Assembly: GCF_000699445.3 (NCBI RefSeq)
Contig: NC_067202.1
Coordinates: forward strand, 14,909,924 to 14,973,923
DNA length: 64,000 nt
Reading direction: 5' to 3'
Source of the DNA: Schistosoma haematobium
Lineage: Eukaryota; Platyhelminthes; Trematoda; Strigeidida; Schistosomatidae
The notes beneath the pieces were generated by a model, which was not told where the DNA came from, searched no databases, and saw only the letters and a list, made by a program, of their open reading frames with translations. Below are positions 35,444 to 47,460 of this stretch, in pieces (the first letter of the stretch is position 1; each line of letters opens with the position of its first letter). A program made the translations under genes and the position numbers.

Positions 35444-38400
35444 TTACGTGCAATAGTCGTTTAAATGTTCTGGAAATCTCACCCTTCTTCTAGAACGCGT
35501 CGTTTTAAGTTTATTTTCGGATACTGTCGAAGTATCATCGTGTGTGTTGGTTGTCGGATGAGGTATTATAAGTGTCGGAGTCGTGTCGTTCGACTGTACC
35601 GAAGGAAAATCCACGTAGATAGGATTTCCTTCTAAATACGCTGCTTTCAAGCGATCGATACTGATGCTATCGTTGGTTCCGTTCTTATCGACTATATAGT
35701 ACTTAGATTCACGTTGAAGAACTTTGAAGGGTCCTTCGTATGCTGATTCGAATGGTCGTCGATGCGAGTCTCGACGAACGAAAACGTGTGTACTATATCG
35801 TAAGTCAGGTTGAACGAAAACATCAGTTGATTGAGGTCGAGTGGAAGCAGGTTTAACTGAACGCATTGCGTTTGTAAGCCTGTTCGTGTAGGAGGTTAGA
35901 TCCATGTTCATTGAAGAGGATGAAGGATCCACGAATTCTCCTGGAAGTCGAAGTGTCGTTCCATAAACGAGTTGAGCCGCAGTGTATCCAATGTCAGCTT
36001 TCACTGCATTGCGGATACCTAGTAAGACGAGTGGAAGAGCGTCGGTCCACTGTGAAACGTTTGCAGCTGATAGCGAAGCTTTCAGTTGTCGGTGAAAACG
36101 TTCTACCAACCCGTTTGCTTGTGGATAGTAGGCGGTCGTTCGGAAGCGATTGATCCCTAAAAGTGTAGTCAGACGACGGAAAAGTTCAGATTCAAACTGA
36201 CGTCCGCGGTCTGTGGTGATGGTTGAAGGGCAACCGAAGTTTGCTACCCATCGCTCGACGAAGGTGCGGGCCACTGTTTCAGCAGTGATGTCCTTGATAG
36301 GTACAGCTTCTGGCCATCGAGTGAAACGGTCTACGCAGGTTAAGAGATAAGAGTATCCATTTGAATCTGGTAAAGGTCCTACCAAATCCAGATGAACATG
36401 GTCGAAACGAGCATCGGGAGTTTTAAACGAGCCTAAGGGACATTTATTGTGTCTGATAACCTTAGATTTTTGGCAGCTTACACAGGGGCGTGCCCACTCC
36501 CTCACGTCTTTATTCATTCCAGGCCAGCAAAACCTTTCTGCTATAAGCTTGATGGTTGCACGAACACCTGGATGCGAAAGTTTGTGCAATGTGTTGAAGA
36601 CATTGCGTCGATAATGTTTCGGCACGATTGGGCGATCCCTACCTGTAGATGTGTCACAAAGTAAGGTTTCCTTACCTGTTCCCATCTGTTTGATGCGTAG
36701 TTTAAGTGTTGTGGACGATAACTCGTGCTGAAGATCACTGTCTTCTTTTTGAAGCTCGGCGAGTTTAAGAAGGTCGATTCCTTGGAAACTGTTCGAGGAA
36801 GTTATACGAGATAAAGCGTCTGCAACTACATTGTTTGCTCCAGAGATGTGTTGAATATCTGAAGTAAACTGCGAAATGTAGTCCAGTTGTCGAGACTCAC
36901 GGGGAGAGTACTTGTCAGAAGGAGAGCTTAACGAGAAAGTGAGCGGTTTATGGTCCGTGAAAAGAGTGAATTCACGACCTTCGATGTAGTGTTGGAAATG
37001 CCGTACAGCACAATACATAGCTAGGAGTTCCCTACCGAATGTGCTGTACCTCGATTCGGTGTCTAGCAACCTTCTAGAGAAAAATGCCAAGGGTTGCCAG
37101 GAGTTGTTAACCCATTGTTGTAAGACTCCTCCGATTGCCGAGTCCGATGCGTCTACTGCGATGCTAATGGGTGCTCGGGTGTCCTGATGTGCGAGCATTG
37201 TTGCTTTAGCAATCAGTTCCTTAACTGTGGAGAATGCTTTTCGTGCGGTGTCGTCCAAATTAATGGATTTCGCATTTCCCCGAAGTTGGTCGGTCAGAGG
37301 TTTCATAAGTAATGCGCATTTGGGTATGAAACGTCTATAGAAACTTACGAGGCCGTTGAACGTGCGTAGTTGCTTGATCGTGGTCGGTTCTGGGTAATCC
37401 AGAATGGCCGCCACTTTGGTCCTAAGAGGTCGGATACCTTGAGCATCGATAGTGTGTCCCAGAAAGTCTAACGAGTCGGTTCCGAATTGGCATTTCTGAA
37501 CGTTAACAGTAATGCCATGTTTTTGTAGTCGTTGAAAAACAAGATCCAGATGCTTGAGATGTGTTTCTCTGTCCGGACTTGCGATTAGACAGTCGTCAAC
37601 ATACGCGTGTACGAAGTTGAGACCTCAAAAAACGTCGTCTATGAATCTTTGGAATGTTTGAGCAGCATTCCTTAGACCGAAAGGCATTCGCAAAAATTCA
37701 TGGAGTCCGAAAGGAGTTATGATAGCTGTTTTCGGTATGTCGTCAGTAGCCATAGGGATTTGGTTATACGCTTTAACCAAGTCGATTTTCGAAAAGACAG
37801 TTGTACCTTTCAAGGTAGCTGTCAAATCGTGAATGTGAGGCAACGGGTAACGATCGGGAATGGTTTTCGCGTTCAATCGCCGATAGTCACCAGTTGGACG
37901 CCAATCGTTGCTGTCCTTTTTAGGGACCATGTGCAACGGAGATGCATATGGGCTACTTGACGGTCGTATGATTCCTAAGTCCATCATGTGATCGAATTCG
38001 TTTTTCGCTAACCTTAGCTTTCCAGGAGCTAGTCGTCGTGCTTTAGAGAATACAGGTGGTCCTGTAGTCGTGATGTGGTGTGTAACGTCGTTGGTTACAC
38101 ACGGTAGTTTCGGTTGAGTTTGTTGTATCCCAGGGTACTTATCGAGTAGTGGCTGATAGAGTGGGTCTATCATGTGCTTAATTGTGACTGGGGATAATTT
38201 GCAACCAGAAAAGGAAGTTACGCAAACGGACAAATTAGTGTTTCCGTCTACTAGCCTCCGTTTGCGCGTGTCGATGATCAGATTGTGGTGTTGTAGAAGG
38301 TCCATACCAATGATTGGCATAGAAACATCTGCAATAACGAAAATCCAGTGGATGGGTTTGCGTAAACCCACGTTAAGGTAAACGTACCTTTTGCCATACG

Positions 38401-38626
38401 TAGCGATCGGTTTTCCGTTTGCCGCCTGTAAGTTAAAAGCCGATTCCTGAAGCTGGTCGTTAGGATTTGCTGGGAGAACGCTAACTTCTGCGCCAGTGTC
38501 GACGAGGTAGCGAACTCTCGTTGTCACATCTGTGACGTATAACAGACGGCTTTGTTCGCCGGCTACGGTTGCCGTTAACGCGTGCCGGCTTGGAAGTTTC
38601 CCGAATTGTTTTTCGAATCAGTCGGT
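35444..38626 (-). pseudogene. Gypsy pol (protease-RT-RNase H-integrase), one in-frame stop
   Basis: A single frame from about 38626 to 35444 is interrupted only by TGA at 37625-37627. Protease [13 protein letters not shown] near 38500. [49 protein letters not shown], then the stop, then AYVDD just after it. RNase [29 protein letters not shown]. Integrase: HKLSH..CVSC zinc motif, [36 protein letters not shown] (catalytic D, D, E). Expected to be made by -1 frameshift from gag; GAAAAAC at 38608-38614 lies in the overlap and is a candidate slip site. Confidence 0.9.
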
Positions 38627-39394
38627 TTCGTGTTGGGAAAATTGCAGGGTTTTCTGCAATTTCTGGAAAACTTTCCATACTGGTTATGATACCAGCACCA
38701 GTCGGGGTTATCTGTCTCTCGTGGTCTAGAGACAGATCGCTTACGAGAAATGTTTCTACGTGGTGTGCGCGATCTCTTACGGTCGGTACGAAGACTAAGA
38801 TAACGCGTGAGTGTGACATAAGTCGGTTATATCATTCTGAGGTTTTTCTTTGACTGAAAATACCTCGGTAGTAGATTTCGTAATTTCTAAAATGCGGTCG
38901 GCAGATGCAGCTAGCTCGTCTAAGGCGTTGTTCTGGAACGAGACCAGAACTGCTTGCACCTGTTGAGGGAGTTTTGACAAGAAGAGTTGTTTGAATAGAC
39001 CTTCGTCGAAAGTTCTTGGGCCTATAACCTCTCTCATCCGTTGCAACATGTCTGTCGCAGAACCGTGTTGCAGGTCGATATTGTTGAAGAGTTGATCTAA
39101 CCTTTGTCGATAGGTTAGGTCTCCTCGTTTAAGAATCGAGCGTTTTAAGAATTCGTAAGGATCGGAAACATCACTAGTAAACATACTAGGTGTTACGTAC
39201 CTGTTGAATTCGCGCGGTAGTGCCTTGACTACAGCGAGTACTTGTGCACGTGTGTCGATCACGCCGTGCTCGGAGAAGTCGGCTTCTGCGTAGCAAAACC
39301 AGGCTTCGATGTTGTCGGGCCAGAAAGGCATCAGTTGAAACGAAGGTGGGGACAAAGTCTTAAGCTTGAGTACTTTAGGTGTCTGTTCAGTCAT
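38575..39394 (-). pseudogene. Gypsy gag (capsid/nucleocapsid), frame broken
   Basis: Likely start ATG at 39394 (MTEQTPKVLKLKTLSPPSFQ). The open frame stays to 38795 through the capsid-like region (FWPDNIEAWFCYAEADF, VLAVVKALPREFNRYV). The nucleocapsid finger CWYHNQYGKFSRNCRKPC lies in the +1 frame at about 38650-38697 and ends at TAA 38575. A small insertion or deletion near 38800-38830 therefore separates capsid from zinc finger. The gag end overlaps the pol frame by about 50 nt. Confidence 0.8.
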
Positions 39395-39553
39395 GATGAA
39401 GTATGAAGTACGATAATGAACGAGGGGAAAATATATATATCCAAGAAAAAACACGAAAAAAATCGCAATGTTTAAAAAAAAGTAAAAAAAATAAGGCAAT
39501 GATATATAAAAATCCCAAAAAGGAACAGACTCACAGTTGCAATTAGGTGTACC

Positions 39554-39573
39554 AGATCACGTCGGGCTCACCA
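39554..39573 (-). promoter_or_regulatory. Primer-binding site (tRNA-Trp-like)
   Basis: TGGTGAGCCCGACGTGATCT one base inside the 5' LTR. It starts with TGG, complementary to a tRNA CCA end, and differs by one base from the tRNA-Trp-type site of the CsRn1/Kabuki clade. The tRNA identity is from memory of the clade. Confidence 0.75.
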
Positions 39574-39574
39574 A

Positions 39575-39895
39575 TGATGATGTCACAGGTATTCAGTGTT
39601 TGACAACGCTTCTCCCAGTAACACCTTCTAATATATTTCGTTCCCGCCCAGAGAAATCAAAAGACAGAGTCGAGGAGATCGGAAGAGTATATTTGGCGAT
39701 GACCAATATATCGGAATTCTCTGATCTAATCTGGCTAGCGATTGCGGTTGATGTTGAGCACGGCGTTACCACACGTGATCTGGTGCGGATGCCTGACCGA
39801 GCGCCTTCAGCTAGGTGAGTTCACTAAAACATATGGTCAGCATCCAATGTCGAAAACTTAGTGCTATTTATTTTGGGGATTTATTTACCGCTACA
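39575..39895 (-). repeat. 5' LTR of Gypsy element
   Basis: 321 bp, same sequence as 34685-35005. It would carry the promoter for the minus-strand transcript. Confidence 0.95.
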
Positions 39896-40029
39896 ATACC
39901 AATGAAAATTTATACCAGATTTCATGTTGTTTATAGGGAACTAACTAACTAACTGAATTGAGTCAGTTAGTTGCTTAGATTATCAATTGTTTTCTATAAG
40001 ATGGTGTTTAGAGGTAGTCAACAGGGAAC

Positions 40030-40420
40030 CCTGAACCTAGGTTTCGTACTACATGGCACTACTCAGCAAGGTTTACCTGTAACCTTGGAGGACTGATGTT
40101 CCCTGATGGATTCGACCGCGTGTCATCCAGCTTCACAGTCAGAGAAGTTACCACTGAGCCATTCGAACCGTGATTGACATCCTTTAGGATTGAGATGTAT
40201 TCACAATTGATTGATCACTGGATGATGATCAGTATCATGAATTTCAGGTATTTCTTAGTGCAGATCGAATCTTATCGACTGTGAAGCTAGCTGAGACGGG
40301 ATCGAATCCATCAGGGAGCATCAGTTCCCTGAAGATTACAGGTACACCTTGCAGACGAGTACCCAGTAGCGCGAAATATAGTTCCAGGATTTTCTGTTGT
40401 CTACCTACAACCACCATTTT
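40030..40420. mobile_element. SINE family C inverted pair
   Basis: Two copies of the tRNA-like segment (cagcttcacagtcagaga versus gactgtgaagctagctgaga) face each other around a 60-70 bp centre. The block from about 40117 to 40415 is the reverse complement of 32997-33295, down to shared rare differences. Confidence 0.7.
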
Positions 40421-40559
40421 ATCATAACATAGTACAAACAGTGTCAACTCACCTAGACTAGTGATCACACTACAACTTGATCGATAGCATTCGATCTGCA
40501 CTAAGATGGATTTGACACACATGACATTGATTATCATCCAATGATCAATCATTTGTAAA

Positions 40560-41425
40560 TTGTTTTCTTTTGTATTTGAGAAGTGAATTACAATCAGTAT
40601 TCACATTAAGTAACAATTTAGAAAAAGTCAATTAAACATGACTAATTCTAGAACATTTCATCCCTTATGTAGATCAGTTTCAATGTTCTTTCTACTGTGT
40701 TACATAACAAAATCTAATTGGTTTCAAGAAAAACAAACAAACAAATGGTCACCTTCTCATGACTGTTAGTAGATAAAAGATCAAGATGAATCGGTATTTG
40801 TAATGGTTTATAATCATAAATAATTAATCATTAGACCTTTTCCCTTTCTCTGTATTAAAATAATACATTTAGAATATTTTCTATTAATTCACTTGATAAG
40901 TTTTCTAATTGAAAGCTAGATTTGGTTCCAAAGTAAGATTTGGTTCTTATAGTAACCTCTCCTCCCTCCCTAGACTAAATTTACACAGCAACTTGAACAC
41001 CATAGAAAAGGCAAGAAATATAAAAGAAAATGGTTTACTTCAAAGGTTCATTTATGTAAGGGAAATGTAAGGTTTTTCTAGCATTTTAGATGACATCGGG
41101 TTTCTGGAAAGTTCTAGAATACTACTAAACATAGTAATAGTATGGGTAATTATCCAATCAGAAACGTGACATGTGACTTTCTAGATGTTTCTAGTTGACT
41201 GGATAAGATGTTTCTCAGAGTTTTCAAAGACTTTTTTTGTGTGACTTTTCGGGGAATTTTCTGGATCTCTCAAACATCGTTAAAATTGATTAACATGAAT
41301 CATGAAGTGGTCAATTCATGATACTTTTATATTGGGATACAAAACTTTAAGGACAGTTTGATTGATTAGATTGTAAATTACACAGTTTTTCTGATGATAT
41401 CAAACTAAAAAGAAAATGAAACTTT
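40560..41425. other. Unassigned AT-rich stretch
   Basis: Nothing coding or repetitive recognised. Confidence 0.4.
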
Positions 41426-41427
41426 AT

Positions 41428-41890
41428 TAGTATAGGAGTTGTGGAGATTATTAAGTTTTTGATTGAGATCATGAACTGATTGATAATCTCCACAACCCCT
41501 ATACTAGTAATCAACATGTGCTCACTAATGACTAGCTTCGTGAGAAAATTCTCGGAGTTCTAGTGAGAAGCCGTGACCAGTGGAGTTAATCCATGTCGGG
41601 TAGAAACAGGTATCTACCTCAGTACAATGGAAGTTGGTCGCGCAATTTCGTGGATTGGTTGATGTTAGACACTATCACCATTGGATACCGGCTCAGTGGT
41701 CCAGCAGGTTAAGCGTTCGCGCACGAGACCGGAGGCCCTGGGTTCGAAACTCGCGGGGTACGGTATCGTGGGTGTGCGCCGCTGAGGAGTCCCGTAGTGG
41801 GACGAAGCAGCCGTCCAGTGCTTCCAGGTTTCCAAAGGTGGTCTAACATCAATCGGTTCATGATCTAAATCAAAACCAAACTTGTCGATA
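41428..41890 (+). mobile_element. Hammerhead SINE family A, left arm of large inverted pair
   Basis: Full unit including 5' leader (41517-41640), A box near 41692-41715, B box GGGTTCGAAACTC near 41740, ribozyme 41776-41821 and tail. Its first about 300 bp mirror 42470-42782. A short hairpin (agttgtggagattat.. / ..ataatctccacaacc) precedes it at 41444-41506. Confidence 0.8.
41776..41821 (+). ncRNA. Hammerhead motif, G at 15.1
   Basis: CTGAGGA core, five-pair stem II GTCCC/GGGAC, but GAAG instead of GAAA, so the usual A15.1-U16.1 pair becomes G-U. Stem I has one mismatch. Probably weak or inactive. Confidence 0.55.
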
Positions 41891-42419
41891 CAACCTTTTT
41901 ATAAAAATTAATATGCCTTAGTTACAGTTAGATAAATATTGAAATCTGAAATCAATGGAGGGATAATCTGGAACTTATCATATTGTAGCTCAGTATGTAC
42001 AAATTAACAAGTAACATGTAACCTTTACCAGGTTTACGTCTACCTTGAAGGTACATTGCATACTTTTAGAATGTAATGAGTAGTATAGGAGAAAAAAACA
42101 AGAAAAGAAGTTAATCAACAACTCAGTAAGACAATTTGGTATTCATTTGAAAGGGTGCAAGTAAAATGGAAACTATCAAGAGGTTGTATGAAAATAGCGA
42201 CCGGATAAACAGAGCATACGCTTATAAGGACAAGCATTTTCATAGACAATCACCAAATAGGTGAATCTTAATGAAGGTGATCAATGAAAAAGGGAATAAT
42301 ATTTTTCAACAGCGTCAAATATGTTCGCTTTCATCTCTGTTCCTTTACCTTACAACCAACCAAAAACGTAGTTTTCTACACTTATGATTTAGGATCTACT
42401 TTCAACAAATACTGTAATT

Positions 42420-42785
42420 TTTTGATTGAAATCATGAGTCAACTGAAGCTAGACCACCATGGAAAACCTGGAAGCACTGGACTACTGCTTCGTCCCACCG
42501 CGGGACTCCTCAGCAGCGCACACCCACGATACCGTACCCCGCGAGTTTCGAACCCAGGGCCTCCGGTCTCGTGCGCGAACGCTTAACCTACTGGACCACT
42601 GAGCCGGTATCCAATGGTGATAGTGTCTAACATCAACCAATCCACGAAATTGCGCGACCAACTTCCATTGTACTGAGGTAGATACCTGTTTCTACCCGAC
42701 ATGGATTAACTCCACTGGTCACGGCTTCTCACTAGAACTCCGAGAATTTTCTCACGAAGCTAGTCATTAGTGAGCACATGGTAAT
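42420..42785 (-). mobile_element. Hammerhead SINE family A, right arm of inverted pair
   Basis: Minus-strand full unit nearly identical to the 41.5-41.8 kb copy, including the GAAG change, so one arm was probably copied from the other. B box near 42540, leader to 42782. Confidence 0.8.
42474..42519 (-). ncRNA. Hammerhead motif with fully paired stem I, G at 15.1
   Basis: GCGCTG/CAGTGC stem I pairs throughout (one G-U), core CTGAGGA, GTCCC/GGGAC stem II, GAAG. The only core deviation is G15.1. Confidence 0.6.
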
Positions 42786-42900
42786 TATCAGTCCCATACT
42801 AGGAAGAAACGGCCGTCCAGTGCTTTAAGGTTTTCCATGGTGATCTAGCTTCAATTGACTCGTGATTTCAGTCAAAAACTTAATCTTCACAACACCTAAA
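42786..42900 (+). mobile_element. SINE family A 3' fragment
   Basis: Starts inside the ribozyme loop (cccatactaggaagaaacgg) and runs through the tail. The 5' half of the ribozyme is missing. Confidence 0.7.
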
Positions 42901-43131
42901 CTGATAATACTGTAATATTTTGAAGTTGCTAAAGACAAATTGTTATTGTTATAATGCTAATCATGCTATCTCATATGTTTACTTCAAGTAGCTAGGTGAT
43001 GATCTATCATAGTGAAGTTTGTTAGTGTTGGATTCCCTATAGATCTAGAATGTGTTAGGCAATTTTAGATGACTGAAAATGTAAAAAAGGTCACAGATTT
43101 GTTTATGGTTTAGTATTCACAGTGAAAATAT

Positions 43132-43580
43132 ATGGGGGTCGTAAAGATTCTTAAGTTTTTAGTTGAGATTATGAATCAATTAGTGTTAGACCACTATGGG
43201 AAACCTGGAAGCACTGGAAGGGCGTCTCGTCCCAGTATGAAACTCTTCACCAGTACTCATTCGCCATCCCACTCGTGGCATTCGAACCCAAAGCCTTTGG
43301 TCTCGCGCGCTAATGCTTAAGTTCTAGATGATCGAGTAGGCATCCGACGGTGTTTATGTCTAGTTTCAATCAATCTACGATATTGTGTAACCATCTTCTA
43401 TTGTCTTTGGCGAGTAACTGCCTCACAACAGACACGGATTTGACTCCACTGGGGACTGTTTCCCACTAGGAACTCCAAGAAATCCATCTTGAAGTTAGTC
43501 ACTAGTTAGCACATGATAATTACTAGTATATGGATTTGTGGAGATTGTAGTATTTTCATAGTTGAATTCATGAATCAACG
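43132..43580 (-). mobile_element. SINE family A, full but decayed
   Basis: All parts are recognisable in reverse: tail 43150-43200, ribozyme relic 43210-43260 (core lost), B box gcattcgaacccaaagc, leader to about 43530. Confidence 0.7.
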
Positions 43581-43864
43581 TTAACAGATTACGTTAATTC
43601 TATTAGGAAAAGTAATTTGAAAATCATAAAAGTATTACAGTATGATTCTTAACTTAACTCAACATTATTTTAATAACAGTAATAAGTTTTTGAAATAGAA
43701 TAAAATAAATGAATTTCTTAATTGATGTTGATGATAAATATAGAATGATCGTTAGTTACATGTTAACAGTTCAGGAATAAGCATCTGAATAATGTACATT
43801 CTTTTCAATGTATATTACCTGCTATCCACCATGATGTCTCTAATTGGGCTCTTTTGTAACGTAG

Positions 43865-44160
43865 ATGGTGGTTGGAAGTAGTAATAGGAAACCGTGAACC
43901 TAGGTTTCGTGCTACATGGCACTACTCAGCAAAGTATACCTGTAACTTTGGGGGACTGATGTTCCCTGACGGATTCGACCGCGTGTCATCCAGCTTCACA
44001 GTCAGAGACGTTACCACTGAGCTATCCGGGCCGCTACTGACATCCTTTAGGACTGTGATGTATTTACAATTGATTGATCACTGTGTGATGATCAATGTCA
44101 TGTATTTCAAGTCCTTCTTAATGCAGATCGAATGCTATCACCCAAGTTGCAATGTAACTT
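43865..44160 (-). mobile_element. SINE family C copy
   Basis: The minus strand holds GGATAGCTCAGTGGTAACG (A-box type, about 44015-44033) and a GGTCGAATCCG B-box-type site (about 43970). It is the best-preserved single copy of the family. The open frame through it is an artefact. Confidence 0.65.
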
Positions 44161-44282
44161 GTAACGTGTACAACGAAAGGTTGTACACTTTTCAGAAATG
44201 AACCTGAATAAGTTGTGCGATGAATAGATATAATGATATGTTAAAACAAAAAAACAAATAACAAACAGGTAACTTTTTAAAA

Positions 44283-44456
44283 TATCTAGATGGTAAGGAA
44301 CATATTACGGCGAGAAATGAAGACAGACATGATAAGAATGAGCAAAAATTGGACAAAACTGGAAAGGAAGGCCCAAGACAGAGCGAGTTGGAGAATGCTG
44401 ATCGGCGGCCTATGCTCCATTAGGAGTAACAGACGTATTGTAAGTAAGTAAGGAAC
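44283..44456 (+). mobile_element. RTE family A, 3' terminal fragment
   Basis: Encodes the last residues of the RT tail (QDRASWRMLIGGLCS-like) and ends in taagtaagtaag. Confidence 0.75.
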
Positions 44457-44754
44457 ATGTAGCCTAGATATTCAAACAGGCCGCCAAGTTGTTTAAAACT
44501 GTTTAAAATATCATGATTGTAACTTGGAATAGAATAGTAATAAAAATTTAGTTGTGAATTAGTGAGTTTTATTTTAAATTACAAAAAAGCAAAAACAAAC
44601 AAAAACAACAACAGAGAAACGAAAAATTTTTCTTTGCAAAAAACGACTATCATTAGAGCATGGTTACTAAGAGAAAAATGTTTCCTCCCCTCTCTCTCTC
44701 TTTCTCCTTGGCTCCTTCGCTAACAACTCATCATAATAGTATGAAAGAAAGAAT

Positions 44755-44797
44755 GGTTGGATAGATGGGTGGATGGATGGATGGATGGATGGATAGG
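44755..44797 (+). repeat. (GGAT)n microsatellite
   Basis: Imperfect ggat repeats; poly-A-rich low-complexity DNA follows to about 44940. Confidence 0.85.
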
Positions 44798-45174
44798 TGA
44801 TGTGAAAGTTATTCGTCAATATAAGAGAATAAAGTGTAATTTAGTGGAGGCATTTCTCAAAAACAAAAAACAAAAAAAGGAACCAAAAAAAACAACAAAA
44901 AAACGAAAAAACAGATTTCACAATTTTCAATTCGTCAACATTAGTTAACTGAACTATTTTTTTTTATCGTTTTCTAGTTTTGATGATAAATGTTTATCCA
45001 ATTATCAATACATGAGATCTTTTCATTCGAGACAAGTTTCTCCCCCTTTCTCTGTCTCTGTCTCTCTTTTTAGTAAAGAAAAAAAAGGAGAAAAAAAGAG
45101 AGAAAATGTTGTACAGAAGAGAAGAAGTAATTATGATGTCTCACTCATTATTTGAATGTTATTACTATAATTTA

Positions 45175-45765
45175 GTGTTATGAACGAGAACTTAAATGGG
45201 GATAACTAATTTATTGTTGAATAGGAAATGATAAAGTTGGTGCCCCTTCCAGCCTAGTAGGCCCTTGTAAAGAGAAACATGCCACAACTACTGGGGCTAG
45301 AATAGATGTTTCGTGCAATCAGTTGGAGTTTGCCCAACCCCCTACATACCATACACCACTTTTATGAATTTCTTTGTCGTTCTGCAATCTAGGAGTAATT
45401 GTGCTTTGATTTTTCGTGGGTTTCGTAATCAGTTTGTGAGTATCGGTCGAGAGATTGATTAACCCGATCTCTACCACTCGGGTTACTGTTTACGTTAGTT
45501 CATGGGACTGAGTTCCACTATCCAGGAGGCACGACGAGAACGTGTGAATCAGGTTGCTTTGTAAAAATGTGAAAATCATACATTGAATACTTCATTTGTA
45601 AATCTTCTGTCAATTTTCCTTTACATTCTTCAGGATTCTTCCAATTCTCAATTTCTTTTTGCTTTCTTCAGTTCAATCTCTCTTTGATTGACATTCCACT
45701 TCTGATTGATGTCCTATACTACTTATGTTTGTCGATATGAGTAGCATACATCATACTCGTCCCTC
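45175..45765 (+). repeat. R280 repeat, copy 4, split by about 330-bp insertion
   Basis: The 5' end (tgaacgagaacttaaatggg) and 3' part (aaatcatacattgaatactt to cgatatgagtagcatacatc) are separated by 45232-45565, a GC-richer segment not found elsewhere in the window and not identified. Confidence 0.5.
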
Positions 45766-45984
45766 CTTTGAAATGGTCACTCTTGCAGTTGTTCTACTCA
45801 CCGTCCAATCTTTTTTGTTACCATAGTCTGTGCCACGACCCCCGTCACAATGTTGAGTCCGCTGTCGCTCTGACATCCTTAACAATGCTGACTTGTCAGG
45901 TCCTCTACATTCAATTTTTATCGACATAAATAACATTCACCAAAATAGAAATATTTAATTATAATTTAAATAATGGATAGATAA

Positions 45985-46380
45985 TACTCACTCACTTACA
46001 CCTGTTACCCCTTGTGGAGAATAATAGGTCATCTATCAGCATTCTGTATCCAACTATGTCCTTTCCACTTGTTTCCAGTTACTATTCATCCTTTTCATGT
46101 CTGCCTCCTATTCTCGATATAGTATGTTCTTCAGTCTTCCACTTTTTCGTTTTCTTTCACGATTCCAAGTTACCACTTGTTTCATGATGCAATTTCATGA
46201 TTTCTGTGATGTATGTCCCATCCACCTAGAATGTCTTTACCTGATTTCTTCTTCAGTTGAAAATTGGTTTATTATGTTTCACAGTAAATTGTTATTAATG
46301 GTATTCGGTCAACGACCATTGAATATCTTGTGTAGACGATTGCTTATGAATACTTGTATCTTTTTAACGATGGCAGGTAG
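45985..46380 (-). mobile_element. RTE family A 3' fragment, decayed
   Basis: Minus-strand RT tail beginning at the tail end (actcactcacttacacctgt) and running to the codons for FINSCL-like text. Several frame breaks. Confidence 0.7.
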
Positions 46381-46473
46381 GTAATAGTTATTTACAAATA
46401 AATCTGGAAATAATTTTGTAAAGTAAGTTCATCTATCCATTCTATTTAATAAGTGTATGGGTATTTATCAATT

Positions 46474-46985
46474 AGCCTCCAAATGCCCTGGTATGGCCGA
46501 GAGTTCGGAGAGTTTTCTCTCTCGCTCGGAATGCCACGCGTATGTAAACTCTCCTAGGGAAAACCTACTCACTGCCTTCTCACACAACGGATGTTGTTTA
46601 CGAAATTGAGAGGATGAAAAGCGAATGTTCGGCGCTTTGTCCGGGTTGTTGGACACGGAGGATACACCTAGGGGAGTTGTAAAACCCTGATTCCAAATCA
46701 ATCGTGGATATGGGTTCCAGGATTCTAAGGAAACAAATGGTGTATGAGCCAATTGTTGATTATCGGCTAACATGGGATTACATCTCCTGACGTTGTTCCA
46801 CTGCCTTGTGAATCAGACCTTTAGATCGAAGGTTCCGGGTGTGGCCCTCTAAGGAAACCTTCCGCTTCGGTCTGGGCACCTGGGCAGTAGTATCATAGCG
46901 CACACAAATCAAGTGATTGGACGGTGCATGTGTAATCGGTGCCCTTTTGTATCAATATTTATGTGTTCAAATAAATAAATAAATT
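46474..46985 (+). mobile_element. Non-LTR element 3' end with (AAAT)n tail, copy 2
   Basis: Same element as 19603-20126, beginning tccaaatgccctggtatgg and ending gtgttcaaataaataaataa. Confidence 0.65.
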
Positions 46986-47164
46986 TTCCCGTTCACTTAA
47001 TGGATAAATGCTGTAAAAAAATATAAGTGTAATTTTCATTGGATATTTCATTTCAACACATTTCGATTGATTTAGATCTGTCGATTATGAATATCAGCAT
47101 TAGTATATTCCATCATACCGGATGAAAGACACACAGATACAATGAATGTTAGGGATATAAATAA

Positions 47165-47371
47165 AATATTCTATAGAAATTATACCAAAGAACACATTGT
47201 GGCAGGAATTGGAAGCAGACATGGAAAGGATAAATAGCAAATGGAAAGAAGTGGAAAGGATTATCGAGGACAGAGTGAGATGAAGTGTGCTTTTAGGCGG
47301 CTTATGCTCCTCGACGAGGGGTGACAGACACAAGTAAGTAAGTAAGTAAGTTTGGAAGTAAGTAAGTGTAG

Positions 47372-47460
<89 letters not shown>

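Larger units (their letters stand above)
34681..39899 (-). mobile_element. Ty3/Gypsy LTR retrotransposon, CsRn1/Boudicca-like
   Basis: Complete on the minus strand: two 321-bp LTRs that read identically, TG..CA ends, 4-bp target duplication ATAC (34681-34684, 39896-39899), primer-binding site, gag, pol and polypurine tract. Clade traits: a primer site close to the tRNA-Trp 3' end and a C-x2-H-x9-C-x3-C zinc finger, both hallmarks reported for CsRn1. Domain order is protease, RT, RNase H, integrase, as in Gypsy. It is recent by its LTRs but carries a gag frame break and a pol stop. Confidence 0.92.
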
